A stretch of 9,180 nt of DNA from Fimbriimonadaceae bacterium (GTDB taxonomy: Bacteria > Armatimonadota > Fimbriimonadia > Fimbriimonadales > Fimbriimonadaceae): NCBI GenBank assembly GCA_020849075.1, contig JADLGZ010000216.1, positions 1 to 9,180 on the forward strand. The letters run 5' to 3'. The first letter of the stretch is position 1. Every line of letters starts with the position of its first letter. Position numbers and translations under genes: made by a program. Positions 1 through 6,348 of the stretch are shown piece by piece. The notes below the pieces were generated by a model. That model ran no database searches and had not been told where the DNA came from. It saw only the letters and a list, made by a program, of their open reading frames with translations.

Positions 1-502
1 CGGCCCGGCTCAGATAGAAGGATTGCCCCCTTGTGAAAGCGTACTTGATCAAGAATACGACGATGACAGTCAGACACGTCCAACCCAGTCGGCGGAGAGC
101 CTCTTCTCGGCTCTGAGGTGGGTTCACCCGCGACTGCCCCAACGATTCGATTGCTCGCTGGACATCGGCTTCATCTTTATCCCATTCTAAAGCTAAGGCA
201 GATGCAGGCGGCAAGCTAAGTCGAGGGTCTACCGGGTGCTTACGGAGTCCCTCCCGGATTCGATCCTTTGGCAGGCCCAGCCTCTGGGCAAGGTCAGCTT
301 CGTAGGGCGATGTCTGGTTGAGATCCACCCGCATAGGAGCAGCTTCATTGATTGAGCGGATTGCGACTTCAGTTAAGGGGATAGTTGCCGCCGTGAGGAG
401 CGCTCCGACTGCAACACACACTAGCCCCTTGAAAATATTCTTTCGTTGGGAGCGAAGAGCCGTCGCGAGACGTGGATCAAACCGGAAAAAAAGCCTCGGC
501 AT
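1..502 (-). CDS. Partial membrane protein, probable ABC-type exporter (N-terminal part)
   Basis: The frame is open on the minus strand from an ATG at 502-500 to the left edge, 167 codons, so the rest of the gene lies outside the window. The protein begins MPRLFFRFDPRLATAL. It has a hydrophobic helix at about residues 24-49 and a second at about 139-156, the latter followed by a basic, aromatic stretch (TRGQSFYLSRA). This resembles the first two membrane helices of MsbA-like type IV ABC exporters, where helix 2 leads into the coupling region. The roughly 85 residues between the helices are polar and helix-rich, much longer than the usual short loop. No nucleotide-binding domain is visible, so the family is an inference. 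An in-frame stop (TAG at 547-545) lies upstream with no ATG, GTG or TTG in between, so ATG 502 is the start. It has no recognisable ribosome binding site. The gene is divergent from the multicopper oxidase. Confidence 0.62.
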   Translation of the reverse strand, partial: MPRLFFRFDPRLATALRSQRKNIFKGLVCVAVGALLTAATIPLTEVAIRSINEAAPMRVDLNQTSPYEADLAQRLGLPKDRIREGLRKHPVDPRLSLPPASALALEWDKDEADVQRAIESLGQSRVNPPQSREEALRRLGWTCLTVIVVFLIKYAFTRGQSFYLSRA

Positions 503-622
503 GCGATAAAGGAGGAGTTTACACCCACTGGCCCCGATCCCCGTCTAACTGCTGGTAATGGGCCCACGGTGGCACGCCGAACTTATACTAGGGCGAAGAG
601 TGTCGTACACTAAGGGCAGACC
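503..622. promoter_or_regulatory. Divergent intergenic promoter region
   Basis: These 120 nt separate the divergent transporter-like gene and the multicopper oxidase gene. They hold a plus-strand -10-like hexamer TATACT at 584-589, about 34 nt before the GTG start. The 8-bp palindrome TGGGCCCA at 559-566 lies where the -35 element would be, with a 17-nt gap to the -10. No good TTGACA-like -35 is present. I see no match to the CueR or CsoR operator patterns expected for a copper-regulated gene. On the minus strand, TAAACT lies 13 nt before the transporter start and is only a weak -10 candidate. Confidence 0.4.
584..589 (+). promoter_or_regulatory. Candidate -10 element of the multicopper oxidase gene
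   Basis: TATACT matches five of six bases of the sigma-70 -10 consensus. Transcription would start near 596, giving a leader of about 27 nt that contains the SD-like TAAGGG at 611-616. The -35 position is not consensus, so an activator may be needed. Confidence 0.4.
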
Positions 623-2065
623 GTGAAAAGAGCTATTGCGACGATCGGATGGTTAACGTTTGGCGTTCAAGCAAGTTTGGGTGCTGATGACCTTGCGCCA
701 GCCAATATTATCAAGTTAAATTTAACGGCAAAGGTAGATACGATGCCGCTCTACCCTGGTCAGGAGACGACCGTCTGGCGATACGTTGTTTCTCCATTGC
801 CTCCATCTGCCCAGAAGAGCCACTTTCCTGTCATCTATGTAAAGAAAGGGCAAATCCTTGATGTCACCTTTAAGAATGGCTTAAGTGAGCCAACAAGCGT
901 CCACTGGCACGGCTTGGATGTTCCCGCCTCGATGGACGGTCATCCTGCCGACGCCATTAAGCCAGGCGGCACTTTTCGGTATCGCTTCGTTGTTCCAAAC
1001 CGAGCTGGAACCTATTGGTTCCACCCGCACCCCGATCAGCTAACCGCAGAACAAGCTGCTGCTGGCCTTGCCGGGGCCATTATCGTCAGTGATAACGAAG
1101 AGCAAGCCCTCACTCTCCCTCGCGCAAAGAGGGACCAAACGCTGGTGATCCAAGATCGCTACATCAATGGATCGAACCAATTCCAATACGTCAGCAATCC
1201 ACAAGGCGGATTCCTTGGCCCCCATATCCTCGTAAACGACATGCGCAATGCCGCCATGAATGTGGACACGGCGGTGTACCGACTGCGGCTCCTGAACGGC
1301 AGCAACACACGGATTTACAAGTTGGCTTGGTCGAATGGGATGCCGGTCACGGTTATTGGTGTTGATCAGGGCTTACTTGCCGCTCCGGTCACTCGCAACT
1401 ACGTAATGCTCTCTCCGGGTGAGCGGGTCGAAGTATGGGCTGATTTCCGGTCGCTGACCGTAGGCGGACAGGTTAAATTGCGATCGCTAGCCTTTACTCC
1501 AGGTGGACCCGTTTCGGGGTTTGGCCTTAATCAAGGTGCTGCCTTTGATATCATGGCCTTCAATGCAACTACTGCCGTCACTGACCCAATCACGCTACCC
1601 GCCACCCTCAGCACTGGCGTTCCCAACTACACGCTGGCCGGAGCGACAAACTACGCAAACCCGAGAGTGATTCCTTTCTCCTTGGTCAACGGCACCTTTC
1701 AAATGAACGGAGCAACGTTTGGAATGGATGAAGTTGCCGAAAATGAGAAGCCGAAATTGGGTGAAGAACAGATCTGGGTTTTTCAGAACAACGCTTCCCT
1801 CCAAATGCCCCACCCCCTCCATTTGCATGGCTCCGGCTTCCGCGTTTTAGAGCGAATTCAGTCCGGCGCGTTCCCGACGCAAGTCGCATCAATGCAGGAC
1901 GGGTTTCTTGATGAAGGCCTGAAGGACACCACGCTTGTCATGCCCGGAGAAACGATCAAGTTGGTTCATAAACCTCTCTTTTACTCGGGACTATTCCTGT
2001 ATCATTGCCACAACCTCGCCCATGAGGACAGTGGCATGATGCGGAATTACCGAGTTCTGCCCTAG
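623..2065 (+). CDS. Multicopper oxidase (laccase/CueO/CotA-like), secreted
   Basis: This is a complete three-cupredoxin-domain multicopper oxidase of 480 residues, close to CotA and CueO in length. Enzymes of this family oxidise phenolic or metal substrates at a type 1 copper and reduce oxygen to water at a trinuclear cluster. All four copper-binding blocks are present: HWHG (H94, H96), HPHP (H134, H136), HPLHLHG (H397, H400, H402) and HCHNLAHEDSGM (H461, C462, H463, H467, with M472 as probable axial ligand). The N-terminus (about residues 1-20, ending ASLGA) looks like a Sec signal peptide, so it probably acts outside the cytoplasm. No methionine-rich insert of the CueO kind is seen, so cuprous oxidase activity is not specifically indicated. 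The start is GTG at 623, preceded by TAAGGG 6 nt upstream; an in-frame TAA at 611-613 rules out a longer form. The substrate cannot be told from sequence. Its stop codon overlaps that of the convergent PEP-CTERM gene. Confidence 0.95.
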   Translation: MKRAIATIGWLTFGVQASLGADDLAPANIIKLNLTAKVDTMPLYPGQETTVWRYVVSPLPPSAQKSHFPVIYVKKGQILDVTFKNGLSEPTSVHWHGLDVPASMDGHPADAIKPGGTFRYRFVVPNRAGTYWFHPHPDQLTAEQAAAGLAGAIIVSDNEEQALTLPRAKRDQTLVIQDRYINGSNQFQYVSNPQGGFLGPHILVNDMRNAAMNVDTAVYRLRLLNGSNTRIYKLAWSNGMPVTVIGVDQGLLAAPVTRNYVMLSPGERVEVWADFRSLTVGGQVKLRSLAFTPGGPVSGFGLNQGAAFDIMAFNATTAVTDPITLPATLSTGVPNYTLAGATNYANPRVIPFSLVNGTFQMNGATFGMDEVAENEKPKLGEEQIWVFQNNASLQMPHPLHLHGSGFRVLERIQSGAFPTQVASMQDGFLDEGLKDTTLVMPGETIKLVHKPLFYSGLFLYHCHNLAHEDSGMMRNYRVLP

Positions 2066-2646
2066 TTCTTGCGGCGGCGTCGGATGAGTGCCGCGACACC
2101 CAACCCCAAGGCAGCCATTGTAGCCGGCTCCGGTACTGGCGTCACGACGAATTCTAAGGTGTAACTTGTTGGCTCGTTAAACTGGTTCATCCAGAAGCTG
2201 TACGAACCGGGACCAAGCGGTGGGGTGAATCCTTGTGCTCCAAACTCACCCGTCCCCATCATGGGCAGGAGATCTTGGTCAAGGTTTGCCGCGCCAAAAT
2301 GCATCCAGCCAAGGAGGTCAGGGATATTCGGGTCGTTGGGATCAACCCCAAAGGTTGTTCCCGTTGTTACGCCAATAAACATGACATCCTGTCGGTTGTA
2401 GGCACGGAGATTCAGTTGCGACAACTGCTGATTTGGCGCGAGGGTAAACGTATAGAAGTCCAGCTCGGAGTCGCCCGTTGTGGCCAAAAGGAGATTTGAA
2501 CCGTTTGACAGAGTCAGCTGAGTCGGATTGAAGCGATCTCCAGAAAGGTCACCATTTACCGCCTCGTCCCAAACGACGGCACTATGTCCTAGGGTCGGAA
2601 CCATCGCGGCGACAAGGCAGATCAGGAAGTGCTTACTCATACCCAT
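2062..2646 (-). CDS. PEP-CTERM sorting domain protein
   Basis: This is a small exported protein of 194 residues, or 192 if the second ATG (2640) is used. An N-terminal signal peptide (about residues 1-22, ending LGHSA) is followed by a beta-rich body. The body contains the pair ELDFYTFTL and SYSFWMNQFN with an aspartate-rich loop (VDPNDPN) between them. This is reminiscent of pre-peptidase C-terminal (PPC) beta-sandwich domains, though I would not assign the family firmly. The C-terminus is a classic PEP-CTERM signal: VPEP at residues 171-174, a short hydrophobic helix, then RRRRKN. Such proteins are handed to an exosortase, cut near the PEP motif and released to the surface or an exopolysaccharide matrix; no exosortase lies in the window. 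The gene sits 42 nt downstream of prcB on the same strand, with a hairpin and a possible promoter of its own in the gap. A role in the proteasome system is not indicated. Confidence 0.9.
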   Translation of the reverse strand: MGMSKHFLICLVAAMVPTLGHSAVVWDEAVNGDLSGDRFNPTQLTLSNGSNLLLATTGDSELDFYTFTLAPNQQLSQLNLRAYNRQDVMFIGVTTGTTFGVDPNDPNIPDLLGWMHFGAANLDQDLLPMMGTGEFGAQGFTPPLGPGSYSFWMNQFNEPTSYTLEFVVTPVPEPATMAALGLGVAALIRRRRKN

Positions 2647-2648
2647 TC

Positions 2649-2654
2649 ATTGTA
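2649..2654 (-). promoter_or_regulatory. Candidate -10 element of the PEP-CTERM gene
   Basis: On the minus strand TACAAT (five of six consensus bases) lies 17 nt after TTGTGG and only 8 nt before the ATG at 2640. If used, the transcript would begin close to that ATG, which would be leaderless and would favour the MSKH start over MGMSKH. It would also uncouple this gene from the proteasome operon. Confidence 0.35.
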
Positions 2655-2658
2655 TCGT

Positions 2659-2691
2659 AGCAAGTTCAGGGCCACAAGCCCAAAGTTGCTA
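2659..2691 (-). other. Imperfect hairpin in the prcB/PEP-CTERM gap
   Basis: On the minus strand TAGCAA (starting at the prcB stop codon) pairs with TTGCTA 21 nt later. Nested inside, GGGC pairs with GCCC around a TTGTG loop. No U-tract follows, so it is not a standard intrinsic terminator. It could mark an mRNA end, a processing site or partial attenuation between prcB and the PEP-CTERM gene. Confidence 0.4.
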
Positions 2692-3435
2692 GTTTTTGTT
2701 ATTTGGGCCAAGTTTCGCCAAAGCCGATTTTAGGACCCTGTCATCTAAAGGTTTAGTCCCAACGCTTGTCAATACCCTTACGACAGGCTCATGCTTGACA
2801 ATGCCACCCGTTGCCGAATCCAGACTAGCGGCGATTTCCAGCATCTCTAGTCCATCACAAAGGACATCCTCTAGGCTCCTCTGGTCAAAAGGACCCTTGT
2901 GCTTCGTGATGTAATCAAAGATGCCCCGGATCTGAGTACTGCCGCTCCCAGCAGCCGCAAACGGGCCACTCTGAAACCTTGCACCTGCGGTGTCGAAGAA
3001 ATAAACTCCAAACCGACCCGATTTCTGATCATACGCCGCCACGATCGGAAGGAAGACACCGATCCCTTCCATTGCCATACCCAGATTGCTTGCGAGAGCA
3101 CGACTAATCTCCTGCAGCTTTCCCTCAAGCGACATTTCGCCAAGCTGCATGCGACGGTAATACTTGAAGCTATGTTTGAGGAGCCGGCAAATTTCGATAG
3201 ATCGAGCAAATGATCCACTGATCGCGACCACGGTTCGATCATCGAGGGCAAAAACCTTCTCCGCCATGTCAAACATGATCATGTTGCCCATCGTGGCTCG
3301 ACGGTCCGCGAAGGTCAAGATGCCCTGGTCGTACTCAAGCGCCAAGACCGTAGTCCCGTGTACCTCGGAATGGGGATCAAATGGCTTTGGCTGATAGCCG
3401 ACAAGCTCGGAGAAAGTCTTGGGTGCCTGAGTCAC
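2689..3435 (-). CDS. prcB: Proteasome subunit beta (20S core protease)
   Basis: This is the catalytic beta subunit of a bacterial 20S proteasome, 248 residues, an Ntn-hydrolase that cleaves peptides after self-processing. The sequence shows the processing site VHG/TTV, which puts the nucleophile at T28 after a 27-residue propeptide. In mature numbering D17 (ADRRA, residue 44) and K33 (EKV, residue 60) are exactly where the family needs them. GSGS at about 163-166 and LDSATGG at about 205-211 correspond to the Ser129/Asp166 regions. The start is GTG at 3435-3433, overlapping the UBact stop in GTGA, with GGAG 6 nt upstream inside the end of the UBact gene; translation is therefore coupled to the modifier. 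The propeptide is shorter than the roughly 57 residues of Mycobacterium PrcB. No alpha subunit gene (prcA) follows, although the two are usually adjacent. HslV is an alternative but is about 170-180 residues and lacks this layout. Confidence 0.95.
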   Translation of the reverse strand: MTQAPKTFSELVGYQPKPFDPHSEVHGTTVLALEYDQGILTFADRRATMGNMIMFDMAEKVFALDDRTVVAISGSFARSIEICRLLKHSFKYYRRMQLGEMSLEGKLQEISRALASNLGMAMEGIGVFLPIVAAYDQKSGRFGVYFFDTAGARFQSGPFAAAGSGSTQIRGIFDYITKHKGPFDQRSLEDVLCDGLEMLEIAASLDSATGGIVKHEPVVRVLTSVGTKPLDDRVLKSALAKLGPNNKN

Positions 3436-3605
3436 TGACCACTCCGCTGCCGATACTTCTTAGCCTGATCCGGATCAATTTTCTTAAGACGCTCAGCGAG
3501 AGGGTTGGGTTTTTCTGGCCGCTCCACTTTCGGCAGGGATGGCCCGTCATCAGACTGTTTCCGGCCCGGGGTCGGCATGGGGGGGCGTGTAATTCGTTCA
3601 GGCAC
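3432..3605 (-). CDS. ubact: UBact-like prokaryotic ubiquitin-like protein modifier
   Basis: This encodes a 57-residue, very polar, proline- and charge-rich protein. It reads MPERITRPP at the start, has DDGPSLP near residues 19-25, LAERLKKIDPDQAKKYRQ at 36-53, and ends RSGQ. This fits UBact, the Pup-like modifier described from several Gram-negative phyla, which has an N-terminal RxTRP-type segment, an acidic DGP segment, a short helix and a terminal R-[ST]-G-[EQ]. As with Pup, the C-terminal Gln would have to be deamidated to Glu by Dop before ligation to substrate lysines. The protein is probably intrinsically disordered. The start is GTG at 3605-3603: AAGGAG at 3617-3612 stands 6 nt before it. 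A longer TTG start at 3620 would have that SD inside its own first codons. The gene overlaps the end of dop by 8 nt and the start of prcB by 4 nt. It lacks the GGQ end of actinobacterial Pup, so UBact is the better name. Confidence 0.9.
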   Translation of the reverse strand: MPERITRPPMPTPGRKQSDDGPSLPKVERPEKPNPLAERLKKIDPDQAKKYRQRSGQ

Positions 3606-4968
3606 GGGGGACTCCTTCAAGGGCTCTCATAAACTCAACTACGTCAGAAATCTCGGAGAGTTGCTCAGAATAGACCCCGTCCGGGAATAGCTCAACCTCC
3701 CCTTGTCGAAAGACAATTTTACGCCAGCCTACGCTAAGGAGATCGCCAGAGAACTTCTGCACAGCGAGCCCGCGAGCAAAGGACCGTGATTGATTTGAAC
3801 TCACCCTAACGTCAGCCGAGTCGACCTCCCCAAAATCTACAAGGGCTTGATACAGGCTTACTTCGGGGTCTAAGTCACTGTAGGCAAGGTCCACCGCACG
3901 GGGATCAGGCGCATCGGACAACTCAAGTAGTTTCTTCTTCGCCGCCCAGTCCACTTGCCGCGACAACAGCTCGAAACTACTCCGCACCGCCTTGAGTAGC
4001 CTTCGGCATTCATCGCCTAGGTCACTCTCGTCCAAGTAAGACTCAATGATCTCGTACGCCGTCGTAGGCCCCTGTTTTGTTTCCACCACGAACTCGTGGT
4101 TCTTGTCCTTACTGACTGACTCCATGGACTTGATGGGGTCTTCCAAGTCCCAACTTGGGCCAGAGTCCGTGATTGCGCAATCAATCGCACGCTGAACTAA
4201 GTAGAGCTTCCTCCGCGTGCAACTGGGCATTCGATTGGCATCCCCCGAAATCACATGCAGTCGCATCCAACGAGTGGGGTCAGCGTGCGGCTCATCCCGA
4301 GTGTTAAAAATTGGGCGTTGATAAAGAGTGTCAACACTCGCCAACACCGAGAAGAACTCGGCTCGTTGGCTAATTTGGAAATCACAGGGTGTGCCGTGTT
4401 CAAAACCGACCTTCCCGGCTCCGGTAAGAATCTGTCTCGCGACCAGCATCGGAACCACAGAACGCATGAGGGTTTCGACGGGGACTTCGCGCGGTACCAA
4501 GTAGCTCTCATGAGTCCCGTAGCTTGCCCCATGAAAATCAGTGTTGTTCTTGTAGACCTTTACTTGCCGACCCGTTTGGGTCATGAAGGCTCGGGCAGCA
4601 GCCAAAACAACCTCCTCACCGTGCATATCATCCAAGGTCACCGAAGAATGATCACCTTCCCCAGTCGCGTACTCAGGATGCCCGTGGTCATTGTAAAGCC
4701 GAGCCCCAGAAGGCAGAACCCGATCCGCCCGAATATCAAGCAAAGGAGTCTGACGACCCACGTCATACTGTGCGTCCACGGGGTCTACGGATAGCGTCTT
4801 GGCAACGAATCCGCGTAGGTCCGACCGGGGTGATTCAAACCGATTATCCCAACCCACAAAACATGGATTGGGATAACTTCGAACGACTTCTGCTGCGTCT
4901 TCTAGCTGCTCGGCTGGGCCGCGACCTTCAATCCAGAGTCCGTACTCTGTCTCGAGGCCGCACAGCAT
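3598..4968 (-). CDS. dop: Dop-like deamidase/depupylase (carboxylate-amine ligase fold)
   Basis: This is a 456-residue member of the Dop/PafA family, relatives of glutamine synthetase that act on the C-terminus of Pup or UBact. Dop deamidates the terminal Gln to Glu and removes the modifier from substrates. Motifs in order: LETEYG at 5-10 (nucleotide/metal site); WDNRFESPRSDLRGF at 40-54; ARLYNDHGHPEYAT at 89-102 with D94 as the presumed catalytic Asp; KNNTD at 140-144; ASYGTHESYL at 148-157; FQISQRAEF at 197-205; NTRDEPHAD at 222-230; and LAYSDLD at 361-367. The long N-terminal insertion with the ESPxxDxRGF segment and the GASYG block are Dop-like, while KNNTD and HPEYAT are also typical of PafA. 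Dop is preferred at about 80%. The start is ATG 4968 (TAATG overlap with the upstream lipoprotein stop, GAAGG just before). A 25-residue extension to 5043 would lie entirely inside the lipoprotein gene and lacks conservation. Confidence 0.9.
   Translation of the reverse strand: MLCGLETEYGLWIEGRGPAEQLEDAAEVVRSYPNPCFVGWDNRFESPRSDLRGFVAKTLSVDPVDAQYDVGRQTPLLDIRADRVLPSGARLYNDHGHPEYATGEGDHSSVTLDDMHGEEVVLAAARAFMTQTGRQVKVYKNNTDFHGASYGTHESYLVPREVPVETLMRSVVPMLVARQILTGAGKVGFEHGTPCDFQISQRAEFFSVLASVDTLYQRPIFNTRDEPHADPTRWMRLHVISGDANRMPSCTRRKLYLVQRAIDCAITDSGPSWDLEDPIKSMESVSKDKNHEFVVETKQGPTTAYEIIESYLDESDLGDECRRLLKAVRSSFELLSRQVDWAAKKKLLELSDAPDPRAVDLAYSDLDPEVSLYQALVDFGEVDSADVRVSSNQSRSFARGLAVQKFSGDLLSVGWRKIVFRQGEVELFPDGVYSEQLSEISDVVEFMRALEGVPRA
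3612..3617 (-). promoter_or_regulatory. Shine-Dalgarno site that decides the UBact start
   Basis: AAGGAG on the minus strand is followed by six bases (TCCCCC) and then GTG at 3605. It lies within the dop coding end, so ribosomes finishing dop can reinitiate on UBact. Confidence 0.75.
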
Positions 4969-6299
4969 TACCTTCGGTAAACGCCAAATCCGCCGCTCGT
5001 GCCAAAAGGCCAGATGCCTGGCGGAACGCCGGTAACATCCCAATCACCCCGCCGGACGGTGCCGTTCACCTTGACGAGATTGCTCAGGGTCCCTTGGACT
5101 TCATTGGCAGGAACGGCATCATCAATCGTATCAACCGGATACAGTTTGAAGATATTGTTGCTTGGGTTCCCGCCAACGTTATAGAAAACGCTACCGTACC
5201 AAAGGGCCGTCACATTGCCCCCCGATGTCTTGTACAACACAAACTGTTGTCGCGCATTAGCCTCGGTTGGCGCAGCTTCTCGGCTCGTGGGGAAGGCAAC
5301 CGCGACGGTGGTATCACTTGAACTAATCGCGCTGCCAAAGTTTTTCCACGTGCCAATGATGCTCGTGTATCGTGTCAGAGCAGGGCCCGTATCATCCAAG
5401 ATAAACAGGTTTGCGCCAGAAATCTCGCTACCAGGAGGTCCGATTGGCGGGCCTTGGGTGACCTTACCGTTCTGGACATTGATTGGATCAAGCAGTTCAA
5501 ACACGCTACTCGAACCCATATCCCGGCTGTAACCATAACCATCCCCGCTGAAGTAGACCCGGTCGGCATCGGTGCTATCACCGTGAAGCTGAGGCTTTGA
5601 TGACACACCCGAAATATCAAAACAGACATAGTCGGAAAACTGACTAATCATCTTGTTATAGATCGGATTGAAGTTCGCAGTTCGGAACGCTGCGTCATCC
5701 CAGAAAATTGTGTCGTCACCGAAATTGTAATTCAGCATCGAGTCGTCTAGGCGAACGGTGAAATTGCTCACCCGCCCAGGGAACACACGAAGGTTTGCCT
5801 CGAATGGATTCGGAGCTTGGAAAGCAACGCTTCCCTCTGGAGTCTGGTTGGTGACCGACCCGTTCTGTCGCTCAATGAACTGCTTGACTTCAAGCAAGTA
5901 CTCGGCAAAGCCTAACGAGCTGGAACCAATCGGGAACTGCACCCCAAATGCCTGCGCATTGATCGTATAGCCGTCAAGTTGTACATTCATTTCTTGGAGA
6001 ACATTGTTCTCACCCGTCGGGATGTAGTCAAACTGGGAATTCTGGAACCGCACATTCCGAATGACCGCCGTTTGTGACTGTGCCGCACCGCGAGGCAGTG
6101 AGCGGCCCATACCACTCAAGAAGGTCGTTTGGACAACCCCACCGGCTCCCAAGCTAAAGGTTGGATAGGTGCGACCGCCTGGCCCACCGCCACCGGGGCC
6201 ACCCCCCGGGCCACCGCCGCCGGGTCCACCACCATTGTCTCCTCCACCGCAACCGGTTAGGAGCGTCACTACGCAGGCAAATAAGAACAGCTTCTTCAT
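4968..6299 (-). CDS. Hypothetical lipoprotein with Gly/Pro-rich linker
   Basis: I do not recognise the family. The 443-residue protein starts with a lipoprotein signal peptide (MKKLFLFACVVTLLTGC), whose lipobox LTGC puts the lipidated cysteine at residue 17. It would be anchored to a membrane on the outer side. Residues 18-42 are almost only Gly and Pro (GGGP/GGP units), a flexible linker. The rest, about 400 residues, has no visible transmembrane segment. It looks beta-rich with many Asn, Ser, Phe and Tyr, including FGDDTIFWDD near 195-204 and WYGSVFYNVGGNPSNN near 370-385. Only one cysteine (VCFD) lies beyond the anchor. It is the first gene of the minus-strand train, and its TAA stop overlaps the dop ATG in TAATG, which argues for co-translation with the proteasome genes even though the protein is exported. 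It takes the position where mpa/arc stands in many Pup loci. Whether it has a functional link is unknown. Confidence 0.85.
   Translation of the reverse strand: MKKLFLFACVVTLLTGCGGGDNGGGPGGGGPGGGPGGGGPGGRTYPTFSLGAGGVVQTTFLSGMGRSLPRGAAQSQTAVIRNVRFQNSQFDYIPTGENNVLQEMNVQLDGYTINAQAFGVQFPIGSSSLGFAEYLLEVKQFIERQNGSVTNQTPEGSVAFQAPNPFEANLRVFPGRVSNFTVRLDDSMLNYNFGDDTIFWDDAAFRTANFNPIYNKMISQFSDYVCFDISGVSSKPQLHGDSTDADRVYFSGDGYGYSRDMGSSSVFELLDPINVQNGKVTQGPPIGPPGSEISGANLFILDDTGPALTRYTSIIGTWKNFGSAISSSDTTVAVAFPTSREAAPTEANARQQFVLYKTSGGNVTALWYGSVFYNVGGNPSNNIFKLYPVDTIDDAVPANEVQGTLSNLVKVNGTVRRGDWDVTGVPPGIWPFGTSGGFGVYRR
6174..6248 (-). repeat. GC-rich codon repeat encoding the Gly/Pro linker
   Basis: Read on the minus strand, this is a run of GGT/GGC/GGG/GGA and CCC/CCG codons that makes repeated GGGP and GGP units. 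Such low-complexity DNA is prone to length change by slippage, so linker length may vary between strains. It is the most GC-rich stretch of the window. Confidence 0.75.
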
Positions 6300-6326
6300 G
6301 CTGGAATATGTCTCTCAGATCTGATG

Positions 6327-6339
6327 GCCCAAATTGGGC
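6327..6339. promoter_or_regulatory. Palindrome GCCCAA-A-TTGGGC, candidate operator
   Basis: A perfect 6-bp inverted repeat around a single A. It lies 28 nt before the lipoprotein start and just downstream of the likely transcription start set by the TATACT at 6354-6349. A repressor bound here would block the whole lipoprotein-dop-UBact-prcB train. It could equally be a short mRNA hairpin or chance. Confidence 0.35.
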
Positions 6340-6348
6340 GCACGTGCA

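Noticed and set aside
508..517. A perfect SD-like AAAGGAGGAG on the plus strand.
   Set aside because: No ATG, GTG or TTG follows at a usable distance, and the next plus-strand gene starts at 623 with its own SD. On the minus strand it reads as an anti-SD-like tract before the transporter start, which I consider coincidence.
3432..3605. Naming the small modifier Pup.
   Set aside because: It lacks the Pup GGQ/GGE end and is dominated by the RITRPP, DDGP and YRQRSG segments typical of UBact.
3606..3620. TTG start for UBact at 3620.
   Set aside because: The SD AAGGAG would be inside its first codons; GTG 3605 has that SD at ideal distance and gives the usual short N-terminus.
4969..5043. A 25-residue N-terminal extension of Dop starting at 5043.
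   Set aside because: It lies wholly within the lipoprotein gene, is rich in Arg/Trp/His unlike the family, and the TAATG overlap with GAAGG just before ATG 4968 fits the conserved N-terminus.
4255..5321. Long plus-strand open frames (4255-4794, 4770-5321) opposite dop and the lipoprotein gene.
   Set aside because: They have no recognisable motif, no promoter or SD, and lie antisense to strongly supported coding sequence.
6174..6248. GC-rich repeat as a CRISPR-like or mobile-element repeat.
   Set aside because: It is an in-frame Gly/Pro codon run directly after a lipobox cysteine, with no spacers or flanking repeats.
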